The position numbers and the translations under genes are program-made. A stretch of DNA of 12,807 nt from Phenylobacterium sp. (GTDB lineage: Bacteria; Pseudomonadota; Alphaproteobacteria; Caulobacterales; Caulobacteraceae). How positions within the stretch are numbered: the first letter of the stretch is position 1; each line of letters starts with the position of its first letter. The notes under the pieces are model-generated. The model saw only the letters and a list, made by a program, of their open reading frames with translations, made no database searches and was not told the origin of the DNA. This document shows positions 6,720-12,807 of this stretch, in pieces. The stretch spans positions 1 to 12,807 of the forward strand of contig JAQGIJ010000134.1 in the NCBI GenBank assembly GCA_028291285.1, read 5' to 3'.

Positions 6720-7868
6720 TTGGATTTCGACTGGACCGATCAGCACCGCGCCTTCCGGCGCAGGCTGCGCGACGTGCTGGAGCGCGAGCTGCCGGCGGAC
6801 TGGCCGGCGGTCTCCGGCTACGACAACGGCGGCGACGTCACCGTGGCCTTCTCCCGCAAGTTCTGCCCGATCCTGGCCGAGGAGGGGCTGCTGATCCCGC
6901 ACTGGCCGAAGGCGGAGGGCGGCGAGGGGCTGGACGCCTTCCACCACTGGATCCTCGGCGAGGAGATGTGGAGCAACGGCGAGCCGCGCGCCTACCAATA
7001 CATGAGCGTCAACTGGGTGGGCCCAGCGATCCTGCGTTTCGGGACCGAGGAGCAGAAGGCCTATCACATCCCGCGCATCTGCGGCGGGACCATCTCCTAC
7101 TGCCAGGGCTTCTCCGAGCCCGAGGCCGGCTCCGACCTCGCCTCGCTGCGGACCCGCGCCATCGAGACCGACACCGGCTTCGTCATCAACGGCCAGAAGA
7201 TCTGGACCTCGGCCGCCTCCTTCGCCGACTTCTGCTTCCTGCTGGCCCGCACGGGGCCGGAGCCCAAGGCGCCGATCTCCGTCTTCCTGGTGCCGATGGA
7301 CACGCCCGGGATCGACGTGCGCCGGATCCCCAGCCTGCAGGGCCACCGCGCCCTGCACGAGGTGTTCTTCGACAACGTCGAGGTCCCCGCGAGCGCCGTG
7401 GTGGGCAAGCTCTACGACGGCTGGAACGTCACCCGCGCGGTGCTGGCCAACGAGCGCATCGGCATCCCGCGCTACGCGCTGACCTGGCGCGGGCTGAACC
7501 GCGCGCTGGAGCACATGCGCCACGACGGGCGGCTGAAGCGTGAGCCGATGCGCGTCCGCGCGGCCCGCGCCGAGTCGGCGCTGCGCACTGCCCGCCTGAT
7601 GGCGTTGCAGGTCATCGATCGGCGGGTGAAGGGGTTCGAGGCCGACGCCGGAACAAGCGCGGCGCGCTATGCCGCTGTCTCGGCGGAGCGGATCGTCTGC
7701 GAGTTCCTCGCCGACTGCTGCCCGGACCTGCTGTACGCCGAGGTCGATCCGGTGATCGCCGCAGCCTACAAGCGCGCCACCGCCATCGGCATCGCCGCGG
7801 GGGCCGCGGAGATCCAGCTCAACCTCATCTCGCAAAACCTGCTGCAGCTGCCGAGGGGACCTCGCTGA
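6720..7868 (+). CDS. Acyl-CoA dehydrogenase, larger subunit of a pair
   Basis: Read from TTG 6720 the protein has 382 residues and begins MDFDWTDQHRAF, the normal acyl-CoA dehydrogenase N-terminus. It would introduce an alpha-beta double bond into an acyl-CoA thioester using FAD, passing electrons to ETF. Visible blocks: the all-helical N-domain (1-120); the flavin loop CQGFSEPEAGSDLASL (128-143); GQKIWTSAA (158-166) with the Trp that packs on FAD; the beta-domain (about 145-225); and the C-terminal helical domain ending in GAAEIQLNLISQNLLQLPR. The latter corresponds to the usual EGTSEIQR-type segment but reads AAGAAEIQ, so the Glu used as base in MCAD-type enzymes is not at that position. 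The next gene, one base away, is a shorter dehydrogenase-like protein; such adjacent dissimilar pairs form heteromers in actinobacterial steroid catabolism. This one is probably also half of a heteromer. Substrate unknown. Confidence 0.9.
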   Translation: MDFDWTDQHRAFRRRLRDVLERELPADWPAVSGYDNGGDVTVAFSRKFCPILAEEGLLIPHWPKAEGGEGLDAFHHWILGEEMWSNGEPRAYQYMSVNWVGPAILRFGTEEQKAYHIPRICGGTISYCQGFSEPEAGSDLASLRTRAIETDTGFVINGQKIWTSAASFADFCFLLARTGPEPKAPISVFLVPMDTPGIDVRRIPSLQGHRALHEVFFDNVEVPASAVVGKLYDGWNVTRAVLANERIGIPRYALTWRGLNRALEHMRHDGRLKREPMRVRAARAESALRTARLMALQVIDRRVKGFEADAGTSAARYAAVSAERIVCEFLADCCPDLLYAEVDPVIAAAYKRATAIGIAAGAAEIQLNLISQNLLQLPRGPR

Positions 7869-7869
7869 C

Positions 7870-8829
7870 ATGGACCTCCTGTTCAACGACGACCAGCAGG
7901 CGATCGCCGACGCCGTCGTCCAGCTGATCGAACGCCACGGCTACGCGCGCCCGGCGGAGGCCGGCTATCTGCTGCAGGACGCCGGGCTGGAGGCCGCCGT
8001 CCGCTCCAGCGGGTTCCTCGACGTGGCCCGCAACGAGGGCTACGGCGTGCTCGAAGCCCTGCTGGTGGTGGAGGCGCTGGCCCGTTCGCCGGTGGCGCTG
8101 GAAACCGGCGCCTCGGCCGTGGTCGCGCCGGGTCTGGGCCTGCCCGACGACCTGCCCGGGCCGATCGCCCTGATCGACGCCGCCAACCCGGGACCCGTGC
8201 GCTTCCTCTCCGCCGAGGGCTCGGCCCTGATCCTGACGGACGGTGGGGTGCGGCTGGCGCGCGGCGCGGACCTGGCGGTGACGCCGGTGAGCTCGTCCTT
8301 CGCCTATCCGATGGGCCGCGCCGGCGTGGACGTCGCCAAGGCCGGCGAGACGGTCGACGCCGACCCGCAGGAGATGAAGCGGCTGTGGCGCCTGGCGCTC
8401 GGCACCGAGGCGGTCGGCCTGATGCGGACGGCCCTCGACCTGGTGATCGAGCACGTGAAGACCCGCAAGCAGTTCGGCCAGCCGCTGGGCGTCTTCCAGA
8501 CCATCCAGCACCGGCTCTCCGAATGCGAGGTGCTGGTCCGCGGCGGGCGGCTAATCCTGCAGGAAGCGGCCTATTTCGGCACGGCGGAGGCCGCCGCCTT
8601 CGCCGCGCTGCAGAACCAGGAAGCGATCGCGCGGCTGATCTACGAGACCCACCAGTTCCACGGCGCCACCGGCCTGACCCTGGAATACCCGCTGCACTAC
8701 TGGACCTATCGGCTGCGCGTGCTGCAGGGCGAGCTCGGCGGGGTCACCGCCGACGCGCTCGACGCCTCGGAGATGGCGTGGCTGACCAATGCGCCGATCG
8801 AAGAGCGTTTCCGCGGCCAGGACAACTGA
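7870..8829 (+). CDS. Acyl-CoA dehydrogenase-like smaller subunit
   Basis: A 319-residue member of the same superfamily. Its ATG follows the upstream TGA by one base, which implies translational coupling; a GAGGGG lies 11 bases upstream. It opens with MDLLFNDDQQAIADAV, a typical N-domain start. The middle beta-domain (about 95-165) is short and poorly conserved, without the flavin loop CQGFSEPEAGSD seen in the partner. The C-terminal helical domain is well kept: TRKQFGQPLGVFQTIQHRLSE (198-218), HQFHGATGLTLEYPLHYW (261-278) and RLRVLQGELGG. The segment after RVLQ has no YEGT motif, so by eye it too lacks a Glu at the MCAD-type base position. This pattern (intact C-domain, eroded flavin-binding half) matches subunits that complete a shared active site with a partner. 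It is likely non-functional alone. Confidence 0.87.
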   Translation: MDLLFNDDQQAIADAVVQLIERHGYARPAEAGYLLQDAGLEAAVRSSGFLDVARNEGYGVLEALLVVEALARSPVALETGASAVVAPGLGLPDDLPGPIALIDAANPGPVRFLSAEGSALILTDGGVRLARGADLAVTPVSSSFAYPMGRAGVDVAKAGETVDADPQEMKRLWRLALGTEAVGLMRTALDLVIEHVKTRKQFGQPLGVFQTIQHRLSECEVLVRGGRLILQEAAYFGTAEAAAFAALQNQEAIARLIYETHQFHGATGLTLEYPLHYWTYRLRVLQGELGGVTADALDASEMAWLTNAPIEERFRGQDN

Positions 8830-8831
8830 GC

Positions 8832-9743
8832 GTGCGCCTCGTCGCCGAGGGCCTCAAGTTTCCCGAGGGCCCGGTGCCGCTCGCCGACGGTTCGGTCCTG
8901 TTCGTCGAGCTGGCGCGCGGCACGCTCTCGCGGGCCTGGGGCGAGGGCAAGGTGGAGGTGGTGGCCGACCTCGGCGGCTCGCCGAACGGAGCGGCGCTCG
9001 GGCCCGACGGACGGGTCTATGTCTGCAACAACGGCGGCGTGAAGTTCGTCGAGCAGAACGGCAAGCTCCGGCCCGCGGGCAACCTCCCCGATCCCGCGTG
9101 GATCGAGGCGGTGGACCTATCCACCGGCAAGTCCGAGCGTCTGTACGACCGCTGCGGCGAGACCACGCTTCGCCACTGCAACGACCTGGTGTTCGACGCC
9201 CACGGCGGCTTCTATTTCACCGACTCCGGCAAGACGACCTCGTCCATGAACGAGCGCGGCGCGGTCTATTACGCCCGGCCCGACGGCTCCCAGATCACGC
9301 GGGTGGCCTTCCCGCTCACCAGCCCCAACGGCGTCGGCCTCTCGCCGGACGGGACGACCCTCTACGTCTCGGAGACGCCGACCGCGCGGCTCTGGGCCTG
9401 GGACGTGCTCGCGCCCGGCAAGCTGCGCAAGCTGAAGCAGAACGACATCCCGCACGGCGGCCGCTTCGTGATCGGCTCGGCCAACTTCCAGCGGTTCGAC
9501 AGCCTGGCCATCTCGGCCTCGGGCAAGGTGCTGGTGGGGACGCTGACCAACGGCGGGATCAGCGAGATCTGGCCCGACGGCGCCTGCATGCGCCATCACC
9601 CCCTGCCCGACGGCCACGTCACCAACATCGCTTTCGGCGCCGAGGATCTGCGCACCGCCTTCATCACCCTCGCTGGGACCGGCAAGCTGGTGGCCCTCGA
9701 CTGGCACGAGCCGGGCCTTCGGGTGAACTACTCCAGCGTCTGA
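8832..9743 (+). CDS. SMP-30/gluconolactonase/LRE-family protein
   Basis: A 303-residue six-bladed beta-propeller of the SMP-30/regucalcin family, whose members are mostly metal-dependent lactonases. The GTG start follows the upstream stop by two bases, with an AGGA nine bases before it, and gives the standard opening LVAEGLKFPEGP. Candidate metal ligands match the family: Glu12 in FPEGP, Asn166 in SPNGVGL and Asp223 in FDSLAIS; HCNDLVFD (115-122) provides the usual substrate-side Asn/Asp. No signal peptide is evident, so it is probably cytosolic. As last gene of the dehydrogenase operon it may open a lactone formed during degradation of the same substrate, but this is inferred from context only. 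Its end converges with the EF-hand gene, 26 bases separating the stops. Confidence 0.9.
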   Translation: MRLVAEGLKFPEGPVPLADGSVLFVELARGTLSRAWGEGKVEVVADLGGSPNGAALGPDGRVYVCNNGGVKFVEQNGKLRPAGNLPDPAWIEAVDLSTGKSERLYDRCGETTLRHCNDLVFDAHGGFYFTDSGKTTSSMNERGAVYYARPDGSQITRVAFPLTSPNGVGLSPDGTTLYVSETPTARLWAWDVLAPGKLRKLKQNDIPHGGRFVIGSANFQRFDSLAISASGKVLVGTLTNGGISEIWPDGACMRHHPLPDGHVTNIAFGAEDLRTAFITLAGTGKLVALDWHEPGLRVNYSSV

Positions 9744-9749
9744 GCGCGC

Positions 9750-9766
9750 GGAGGCGCAGCGCTTCC
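9750..9766. terminator. Imperfect inverted repeat between convergent genes
   Basis: GGAGGCGC-A-GCGCTTCC is an almost perfect palindrome with one G-U pair, filling most of the 26-base gap between the SMP-30 and EF-hand gene ends. It could form a short hairpin for both strands. No T-run follows, so a terminator role is only possible. Confidence 0.3.
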
Positions 9767-9769
9767 TCG

Positions 9770-10552
9770 TCAGGCGGCCGCCGAGGTGGTGGCGCTGTCG
9801 GTGTTCGCAGCCGCGGCCGTGGTCGGGCTGCCCGAGCCGTCGTGCGCCTTGCGGAAGGCATCGATGGCGGCGGTCAGCTCCGCCCCGCTCAGCGTGCCGT
9901 CGCCGTTGGTGTCGAGCTTGCCGATGGCGGCGGTGAGGTCCTGGCTGGAGACGCTGGCGCCCTTCGCCGTCAGCTGGGCGCTGATCTCATCGGCGCTGAG
10001 GCCCCCGTCGCCATTGGTGTCCGCCTTGCCGAGCAGCTTCGAGGCGAGGTCCGTGCTGGAGGCGGCCTGCTGGCTATGGTGATGGTGGCCGTGCGCCTTG
10101 CGCAGGGTGTCGAGGCCGGCGGTGAGCTCGCTGGCGCTCAGCTTGCCGTCGCCGTTGGAGTCGAGCTTGCCGATGGCCGAGGTCACGGCGTCCGAGCCGG
10201 GGGCGGCGCCGCCGTTCTGGGCGAGCACCGAGGTGATCTCGTCGGCGCTCAGCGCGCCATCGCCGTTCGTGTCCGCCTGGCCGATCAGGGCGCTGGCGAG
10301 GTCGCCGGCCGAGGGCGGTTGCGCCGGCTGCTGCTGCTGCAGCGAGAGCAGGCTCGCGAGCGTCGCCGAGGCGAACTGCTGGCCCGGACCCTGCGCCGGC
10401 GTGAGCGACGCCGGCGCGGCGGGCGCTGCCGCGTCATCGGCGCCGAGCGGCGAAGTTTGCCCGGTAGATTTGGTCTGCTGCTGGAGCAGCATCCCCAGCA
10501 GCCGCTGGGTCTGGCCTGCTCCTAAAAGGCTTGAATTTCCAATCGCCTGCAT
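9770..10552 (-). CDS. EF-hand calcium-binding protein with four loops
   Basis: A 260-residue protein starting at the ATG at 10550-10552, preceded by GAGG at 5 bases; a longer open frame upstream has no such site. Four canonical 12-residue calcium loops are visible: DTNGDGALSADE (94-105), DSNGDGKLSASE (131-142), DTNGDGGLSADE (178-189) and DTNGDGTLSGAE (214-225). All keep Asp at 1, Asn at 3, Asp at 5, Gly at 6 and Glu at 12, so all four should bind calcium. The N-terminal 80 residues are Gln/Ala/Pro-rich and disordered-looking (MLLQQQTK; LQQQQPAQPP). There is no Sec signal peptide, and the linker between the pairs carries HGHHHHSQQ, a possible metal-binding stretch. The C-terminus is an Ala/Thr tail. 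A calcium buffer, sensor or non-classically exported protein are all possible; exported EF-hand effectors exist in Xanthomonas (XopAW), but no secretion signal is readable here. Confidence 0.88.
   Translation of the reverse strand: MQAIGNSSLLGAGQTQRLLGMLLQQQTKSTGQTSPLGADDAAAPAAPASLTPAQGPGQQFASATLASLLSLQQQQPAQPPSAGDLASALIGQADTNGDGALSADEITSVLAQNGGAAPGSDAVTSAIGKLDSNGDGKLSASELTAGLDTLRKAHGHHHHSQQAASSTDLASKLLGKADTNGDGGLSADEISAQLTAKGASVSSQDLTAAIGKLDTNGDGTLSGAELTAAIDAFRKAHDGSGSPTTAAAANTDSATTSAAA
9842..10303 (-). repeat. Internal tandem duplication within the EF-hand gene
   Basis: Residues 84-154 and 168-237 are two copies of the same EF-hand pair, both beginning DLAS and ending RKAH, about 60% identical by eye. 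At DNA level the strongest match is the stretch around 9887-9927 versus 10136-10176, 249 bases apart with few differences. Confidence 0.75.
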
Positions 10553-10651
10553 CGGAACCTCGCACGTGCTCGCGGCCTCGCCCCGGCGTGGGTCGAAAGG
10601 CCGCCCGCGGAGGCCGTTGCAAGCCTGGGCCCACGCGCACAAGGGCGCCGG
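10553..10651. other. Gap between GntR and EF-hand genes
   Basis: These 99 bases separate two same-strand genes and should carry the EF-hand gene's promoter if it has its own. Apart from its GAGG ribosome site (10558-10561) I see no clear promoter; a GC-rich CGCCGG...CCGGCG repeat lies at the GntR gene's end. Confidence 0.3.
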
Positions 10652-11341
10652 TCAGTCCGCCGGCGGCTCCAGGTGACGCCGCAGGAGCTCGCGGTTGGCG
10701 TGCACGTGCTCGCGCATCAGCGCCTCGGCGCGGGCCCCTTCGCGCCGCAGGATCGCCTCGACGATGTGGCCGTGCTCGTGATGCGAGCGCAGCCGCTGGG
10801 CGCGGGTATGCACCGTCTGAAAGAAGTCGCTCTCCGGCCTCAGCCGGCTGTCGAACATCTGCGGGAAGAAGCGGACCTGGCGCATGATCGGCGCGAGGTG
10901 GCGGTTCTCGGAGGCCTCCAGCAGGGCGAAGTGGAACTCGCTGTTCAGAGCCCGCCAGGCGGCCTGCTCGGCCGGGCCCCAGCTGGCCTCGGCGAAGATC
11001 GCATCCCCGCGCGCGAGGACGCCGGCGAAGCGGGCCTGCTCGGCCGCGTCGAGCCCGCGCTCGGCCACCAGGCGGCAGGCCATGCCCTCCAGCGTCCCGC
11101 GCACGTCATAGGCGTCGAGCACGTCGCGCAGGTCGACGTTGCGCACCACATAGCCGCGGTTGGGGTAGTATTCGAGCAGCTTCTCGTTCGCCAGCACCCT
11201 CAGCGCATCGCGGATCGGCGTGCGCGAGACCTCCAGGTCGGCCGCGGTCGTGACCTCGTGCAGGTGCGCGCCCGGCGCATAATGTCCGCCGAGGATGCGG
11301 TCGCGGATTTCGGCGATCACCTTTTCGGTGACGGTGGGCAT
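10652..11341 (-). CDS. GntR-family (FCD subfamily) transcriptional regulator
   Basis: A 229-residue regulator of standard FadR/FCD length. The winged HTH covers about 4-68: VTEKVIAEIRDRILGGHYAP, then LHEVTTAADLEVSRTPIRDALRVL, whose SRTPIRDAL is the family's recognition-helix signature, then the wing YYPNRGYVVRNV. The C-terminal FCD helical bundle (about 72-222) shows the usual metal-ligand set: Asp79 in AYDVRGTLEG, His137 in SEFHFALLE, His190 in HEHGHIVEAI and His212 in MREHVHAN. Such regulators bind small carboxylic acids, often through the metal, and usually repress. The start ATG is preceded by AAAGGGAG at a rather long 10-base spacing. It is divergent from a flavoprotein gene over a 96-base gap that holds an operator-like palindrome, so auto-regulation plus control of the flavoprotein is the natural reading. 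A much longer open frame upstream in this phase is antisense to the flavoprotein gene and not real. Confidence 0.93.
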   Translation of the reverse strand: MPTVTEKVIAEIRDRILGGHYAPGAHLHEVTTAADLEVSRTPIRDALRVLANEKLLEYYPNRGYVVRNVDLRDVLDAYDVRGTLEGMACRLVAERGLDAAEQARFAGVLARGDAIFAEASWGPAEQAAWRALNSEFHFALLEASENRHLAPIMRQVRFFPQMFDSRLRPESDFFQTVHTRAQRLRSHHEHGHIVEAILRREGARAEALMREHVHANRELLRRHLEPPAD

Positions 11342-11379
11342 CCGGACGCGACTCCCTTTGCTCTGGACAGCGGCCTTCG

Positions 11380-11393
11380 GATTGTATGCAATC
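11380..11393. promoter_or_regulatory. Likely GntR operator palindrome
   Basis: GATTGTATGCAATC is a 14-base inverted repeat with one mismatched pair. It lies in the divergent gap between the FCD regulator and the flavoprotein gene and resembles the TTGTATNCAA-type sites of FCD GntR proteins. It covers the proposed -10 of the regulator gene. Confidence 0.65.
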
Positions 11394-11410
11394 TGAACGG
11401 CTCGGCTCAA
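11381..11410 (-). promoter_or_regulatory. Predicted sigma-70-type promoter of the GntR gene
   Basis: On the minus strand TTGAGC (11405-11410) and TACAAT (11381-11386) are separated by 18 bases and point at the regulator gene 40 bases downstream. The -10 lies inside the palindrome, so a bound repressor would block it. Confidence 0.45.
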
Positions 11411-11426
11411 AGATAGCAGCGCGGCG

Positions 11427-11432
11427 GGAGGT
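11427..11432 (+). promoter_or_regulatory. Strong Shine-Dalgarno of the flavoprotein gene
   Basis: GGAGGT lies 5 bases before the ATG at 11438 and fixes the start just upstream of the FAD-binding strand. Confidence 0.75.
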
Positions 11433-11437
11433 CGGCG

Positions 11438-12807
11438 ATGGGGTACGACGTGGTGGTCATCGGCTGCGGCGTGGCGGGGCTGTCCGCCGCGGTCACGGCG
11501 GCCGAGGGCGGCGCGAAGGTGGCGCTGCTGGAGCGCGCGCCCAAGTCGGAGCGCGGCGGCAACTCGCGCTACACCGAAGCCTGGATGCGGATGAAGAGCG
11601 TCGACGAGGTGGCCGACGACCTGGTCGAGCTCTACCTGGCGCGCGGCCACATGGCGATCGGGCCGGAGATGCTGCGCGAAGTGGCCCGGGACTACGACAA
11701 CTGGCCGCAGAACGTGAAGGCCTACCCGTTCAACGATCCCGACCTGGTGGCGTCCTTCGCCGAGGCGGCGCCGCCCACCATGCGCTGGCTCGAGGGCCAC
11801 GGGATCAAGTTCACCTTCCACTCGCCCATGCTGCTGCAGAAGGGCGCCGAGCGGATGGGGCCCAGCGGCGGCGGCGTCGCCATCGTCGAGGCCCTGGCAG
11901 CTTCGGCCGAAACCCTCGGCGTCGACATGCTCTACGAGACCACCGGACGCTCGCTGCTGCTGGACGACGCCGGCGACATCCGCGGCCTGCGCTGCTGGTC
12001 CAGGGCGCGCGGCAACTTCGCGCTGGAGGCGACGAACGTGGTCGCGGCCTCCGGCGGCTACCAGGGCAACCTGGAGATGATGACCCGCTACGTGGGCGCG
12101 AACGCCCATCTCACCCGCCCCGTGTCGCCGGGCGGGGTCTACAACAAGGGCGAGGGCCTGGAGATGATGCTGGCGGTGGGCGCGGCGCCGGCGGGCCAGT
12201 ACGACATGTTCCACGGCGAGCCCGTCGACCCCCGCTCGCCGCGACACGAGGCGCTGGTGGCGGTGATCAACTACGGCGTCCTGGTCAACGTCCACGGCAA
12301 GCGCTTCATCGACGAAGGCGCCAACAAGTATGAGCTGATCTACGACGAGGTCTCCTGGTCGACCATGCGCCAGAAGCTCGGGACCTCTTACCTGATCTTC
12401 GATTCCCGGATGTGGGACATCCCCAACATCCGCACCCGGATCAAGACCGACGAGCCGCCGATCCGCGCCGCCTCCGTCGCCGAACTGGCCGGCAAGCTCG
12501 GCGTGCCGGAGAAGGCGCTCACCCAGACCCTGCACGACTACAACGCCGCCACCCGGCCCGGGACCTACGACACCACCCGGCTGGACGACCTCTCGACCGA
12601 AGGGCTCGCGCTGCCGAAGTCGAACTGGGCCACGCCGATCGACGAGACCGACCTCCACGCCTATCCGGTGATGTGCGCGAACACCTTCACCTGCGGCGGC
12701 GTCAAGGTGACCCGCAACGCCGAGGTGGTGAACCGCGACGGCGCGCCGATCCCGGGCCTGTACGCCGCGGGCGAGACGGTGGGCCTGTTCTACAACCTCT
12801 ACGTCGG
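11438..12807 (+). CDS. Fumarate-reductase/TcuA-like FAD-dependent oxidoreductase (3' end outside window)
   Basis: The frame from ATG 11438 is open to the window edge: 456 complete codons and no stop. It belongs to the succinate-dehydrogenase/fumarate-reductase flavoprotein superfamily. It opens directly with an FAD Rossmann motif, MGYDVVVIGCGVAGLSAAVT (GxGxxG at 9-14; Glu32 ending the second strand), followed by RGGNSRYTEA (39-48), the form seen in tricarballylate dehydrogenase TcuA-like proteins. VVAASGGYQGN (201-211) and the C-terminal FAD block IPGLYAAGETVGLFYNLY (438-455) complete the cofactor fold. Only about 10-40 residues are missing by family length. Relatives oxidise or reduce a C-C single or double bond next to a carbonyl or carboxylate (tricarballylate, fumarate, 3-ketosteroids); the substrate here is undetermined. 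Its divergent GntR-FCD neighbour suggests induction by an acid related to its substrate. Confidence 0.9.
   Translation, partial: MGYDVVVIGCGVAGLSAAVTAAEGGAKVALLERAPKSERGGNSRYTEAWMRMKSVDEVADDLVELYLARGHMAIGPEMLREVARDYDNWPQNVKAYPFNDPDLVASFAEAAPPTMRWLEGHGIKFTFHSPMLLQKGAERMGPSGGGVAIVEALAASAETLGVDMLYETTGRSLLLDDAGDIRGLRCWSRARGNFALEATNVVAASGGYQGNLEMMTRYVGANAHLTRPVSPGGVYNKGEGLEMMLAVGAAPAGQYDMFHGEPVDPRSPRHEALVAVINYGVLVNVHGKRFIDEGANKYELIYDEVSWSTMRQKLGTSYLIFDSRMWDIPNIRTRIKTDEPPIRAASVAELAGKLGVPEKALTQTLHDYNAATRPGTYDTTRLDDLSTEGLALPKSNWATPIDETDLHAYPVMCANTFTCGGVKVTRNAEVVNRDGAPIPGLYAAGETVGLFYNLYV

Noticed and set aside
6108..7886. 592-codon open frame on the minus strand opposite the XRE and dehydrogenase genes
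   Set aside because: Antisense shadow of two clear genes, with no recognisable motif or ribosome site.
10563..10568. CACGTG palindrome upstream of the EF-hand gene
   Set aside because: A six-base palindrome is expected by chance at this GC content, and no bacterial regulator in the window is known to use it.
11386..12333. Plus-strand open frame overlapping the last gene
   Set aside because: It is in a different phase from the FAD-binding frame starting at 11438; its translation is Arg/Gly-rich and shows no motif.
11342..12658. Long N-terminal extension of the GntR frame
   Set aside because: It is antisense to the flavoprotein gene. The family N-terminus begins at the ATG at 11339-11341.
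1..12807. Mobile element, CRISPR array, tRNA or rRNA
   Set aside because: No transposase or integrase frame, no regular repeat-spacer series, and no tRNA- or rRNA-like segment was seen in either strand.

Overview
The window is GC-rich, tightly packed bacterial DNA. It carries a TonB-dependent receptor of the 'EVIVTAQKR' type, a LuxR-type DNA-binding domain joined to a C-terminal membrane helix, CoA-linked catabolic genes and several TTG/GTG starts. This fits an alphaproteobacterium, most likely Caulobacterales (Phenylobacterium/Caulobacter-like) or a sphingomonad. The assignment is inference from protein style; no rRNA or tRNA is present to fix it. I see no transposase, integrase, CRISPR array, tRNA or prophage gene.

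Layout. (1) 3-479 (+) is the 3' end of a sulfotransferase-family gene, followed 22 bases later by a TonB-dependent outer-membrane receptor (502-2931, +). (2) 2928-4544 (-) is a PYROXD2/phytoene-desaturase-like FAD oxidoreductase converging on the receptor gene; the two stop codons overlap in one CTAG. (3) 4652-5083 (+) is a small multi-pass membrane protein of unknown function, convergent with 5097-5549 (-), a LuxR-type HTH protein with a C-terminal membrane anchor; a strong GC hairpin lies at their junction. (4) 5777-6094 (+) is a small helical protein of unknown function, followed by an XRE-family regulator (6180-6605, +). (5) 6720-9743 (+) is a compact three-gene operon: two dissimilar acyl-CoA dehydrogenase subunits (gap 1 base) and an SMP-30/gluconolactonase/LRE-family protein (gap 2 bases). 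(6) 9770-10552 (-) is an EF-hand protein with four canonical calcium loops made by an internal duplication. (7) 10652-11341 (-) is an FCD-type GntR regulator, divergent from 11438-12807+ (+), a fumarate-reductase/TcuA-like flavoprotein cut by the window end. The 96-base gap between them holds a 14-base operator-like palindrome overlapping a plausible promoter of the regulator.

How it may work together (inference): the receptor would import an unidentified compound. The acyl-CoA dehydrogenase pair, the lactonase-like protein and the flavoprotein look like pieces of a catabolic route for a polycyclic, terpenoid or steroid-like acid. The GntR protein probably controls itself and the flavoprotein in response to a carboxylic-acid ligand. 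No substrate can be named from the sequence. The most specific new prediction is the GntR operator/promoter arrangement; the most interesting proteins are the heteromeric dehydrogenase pair, the membrane-tethered LuxR protein and the duplicated EF-hand protein.
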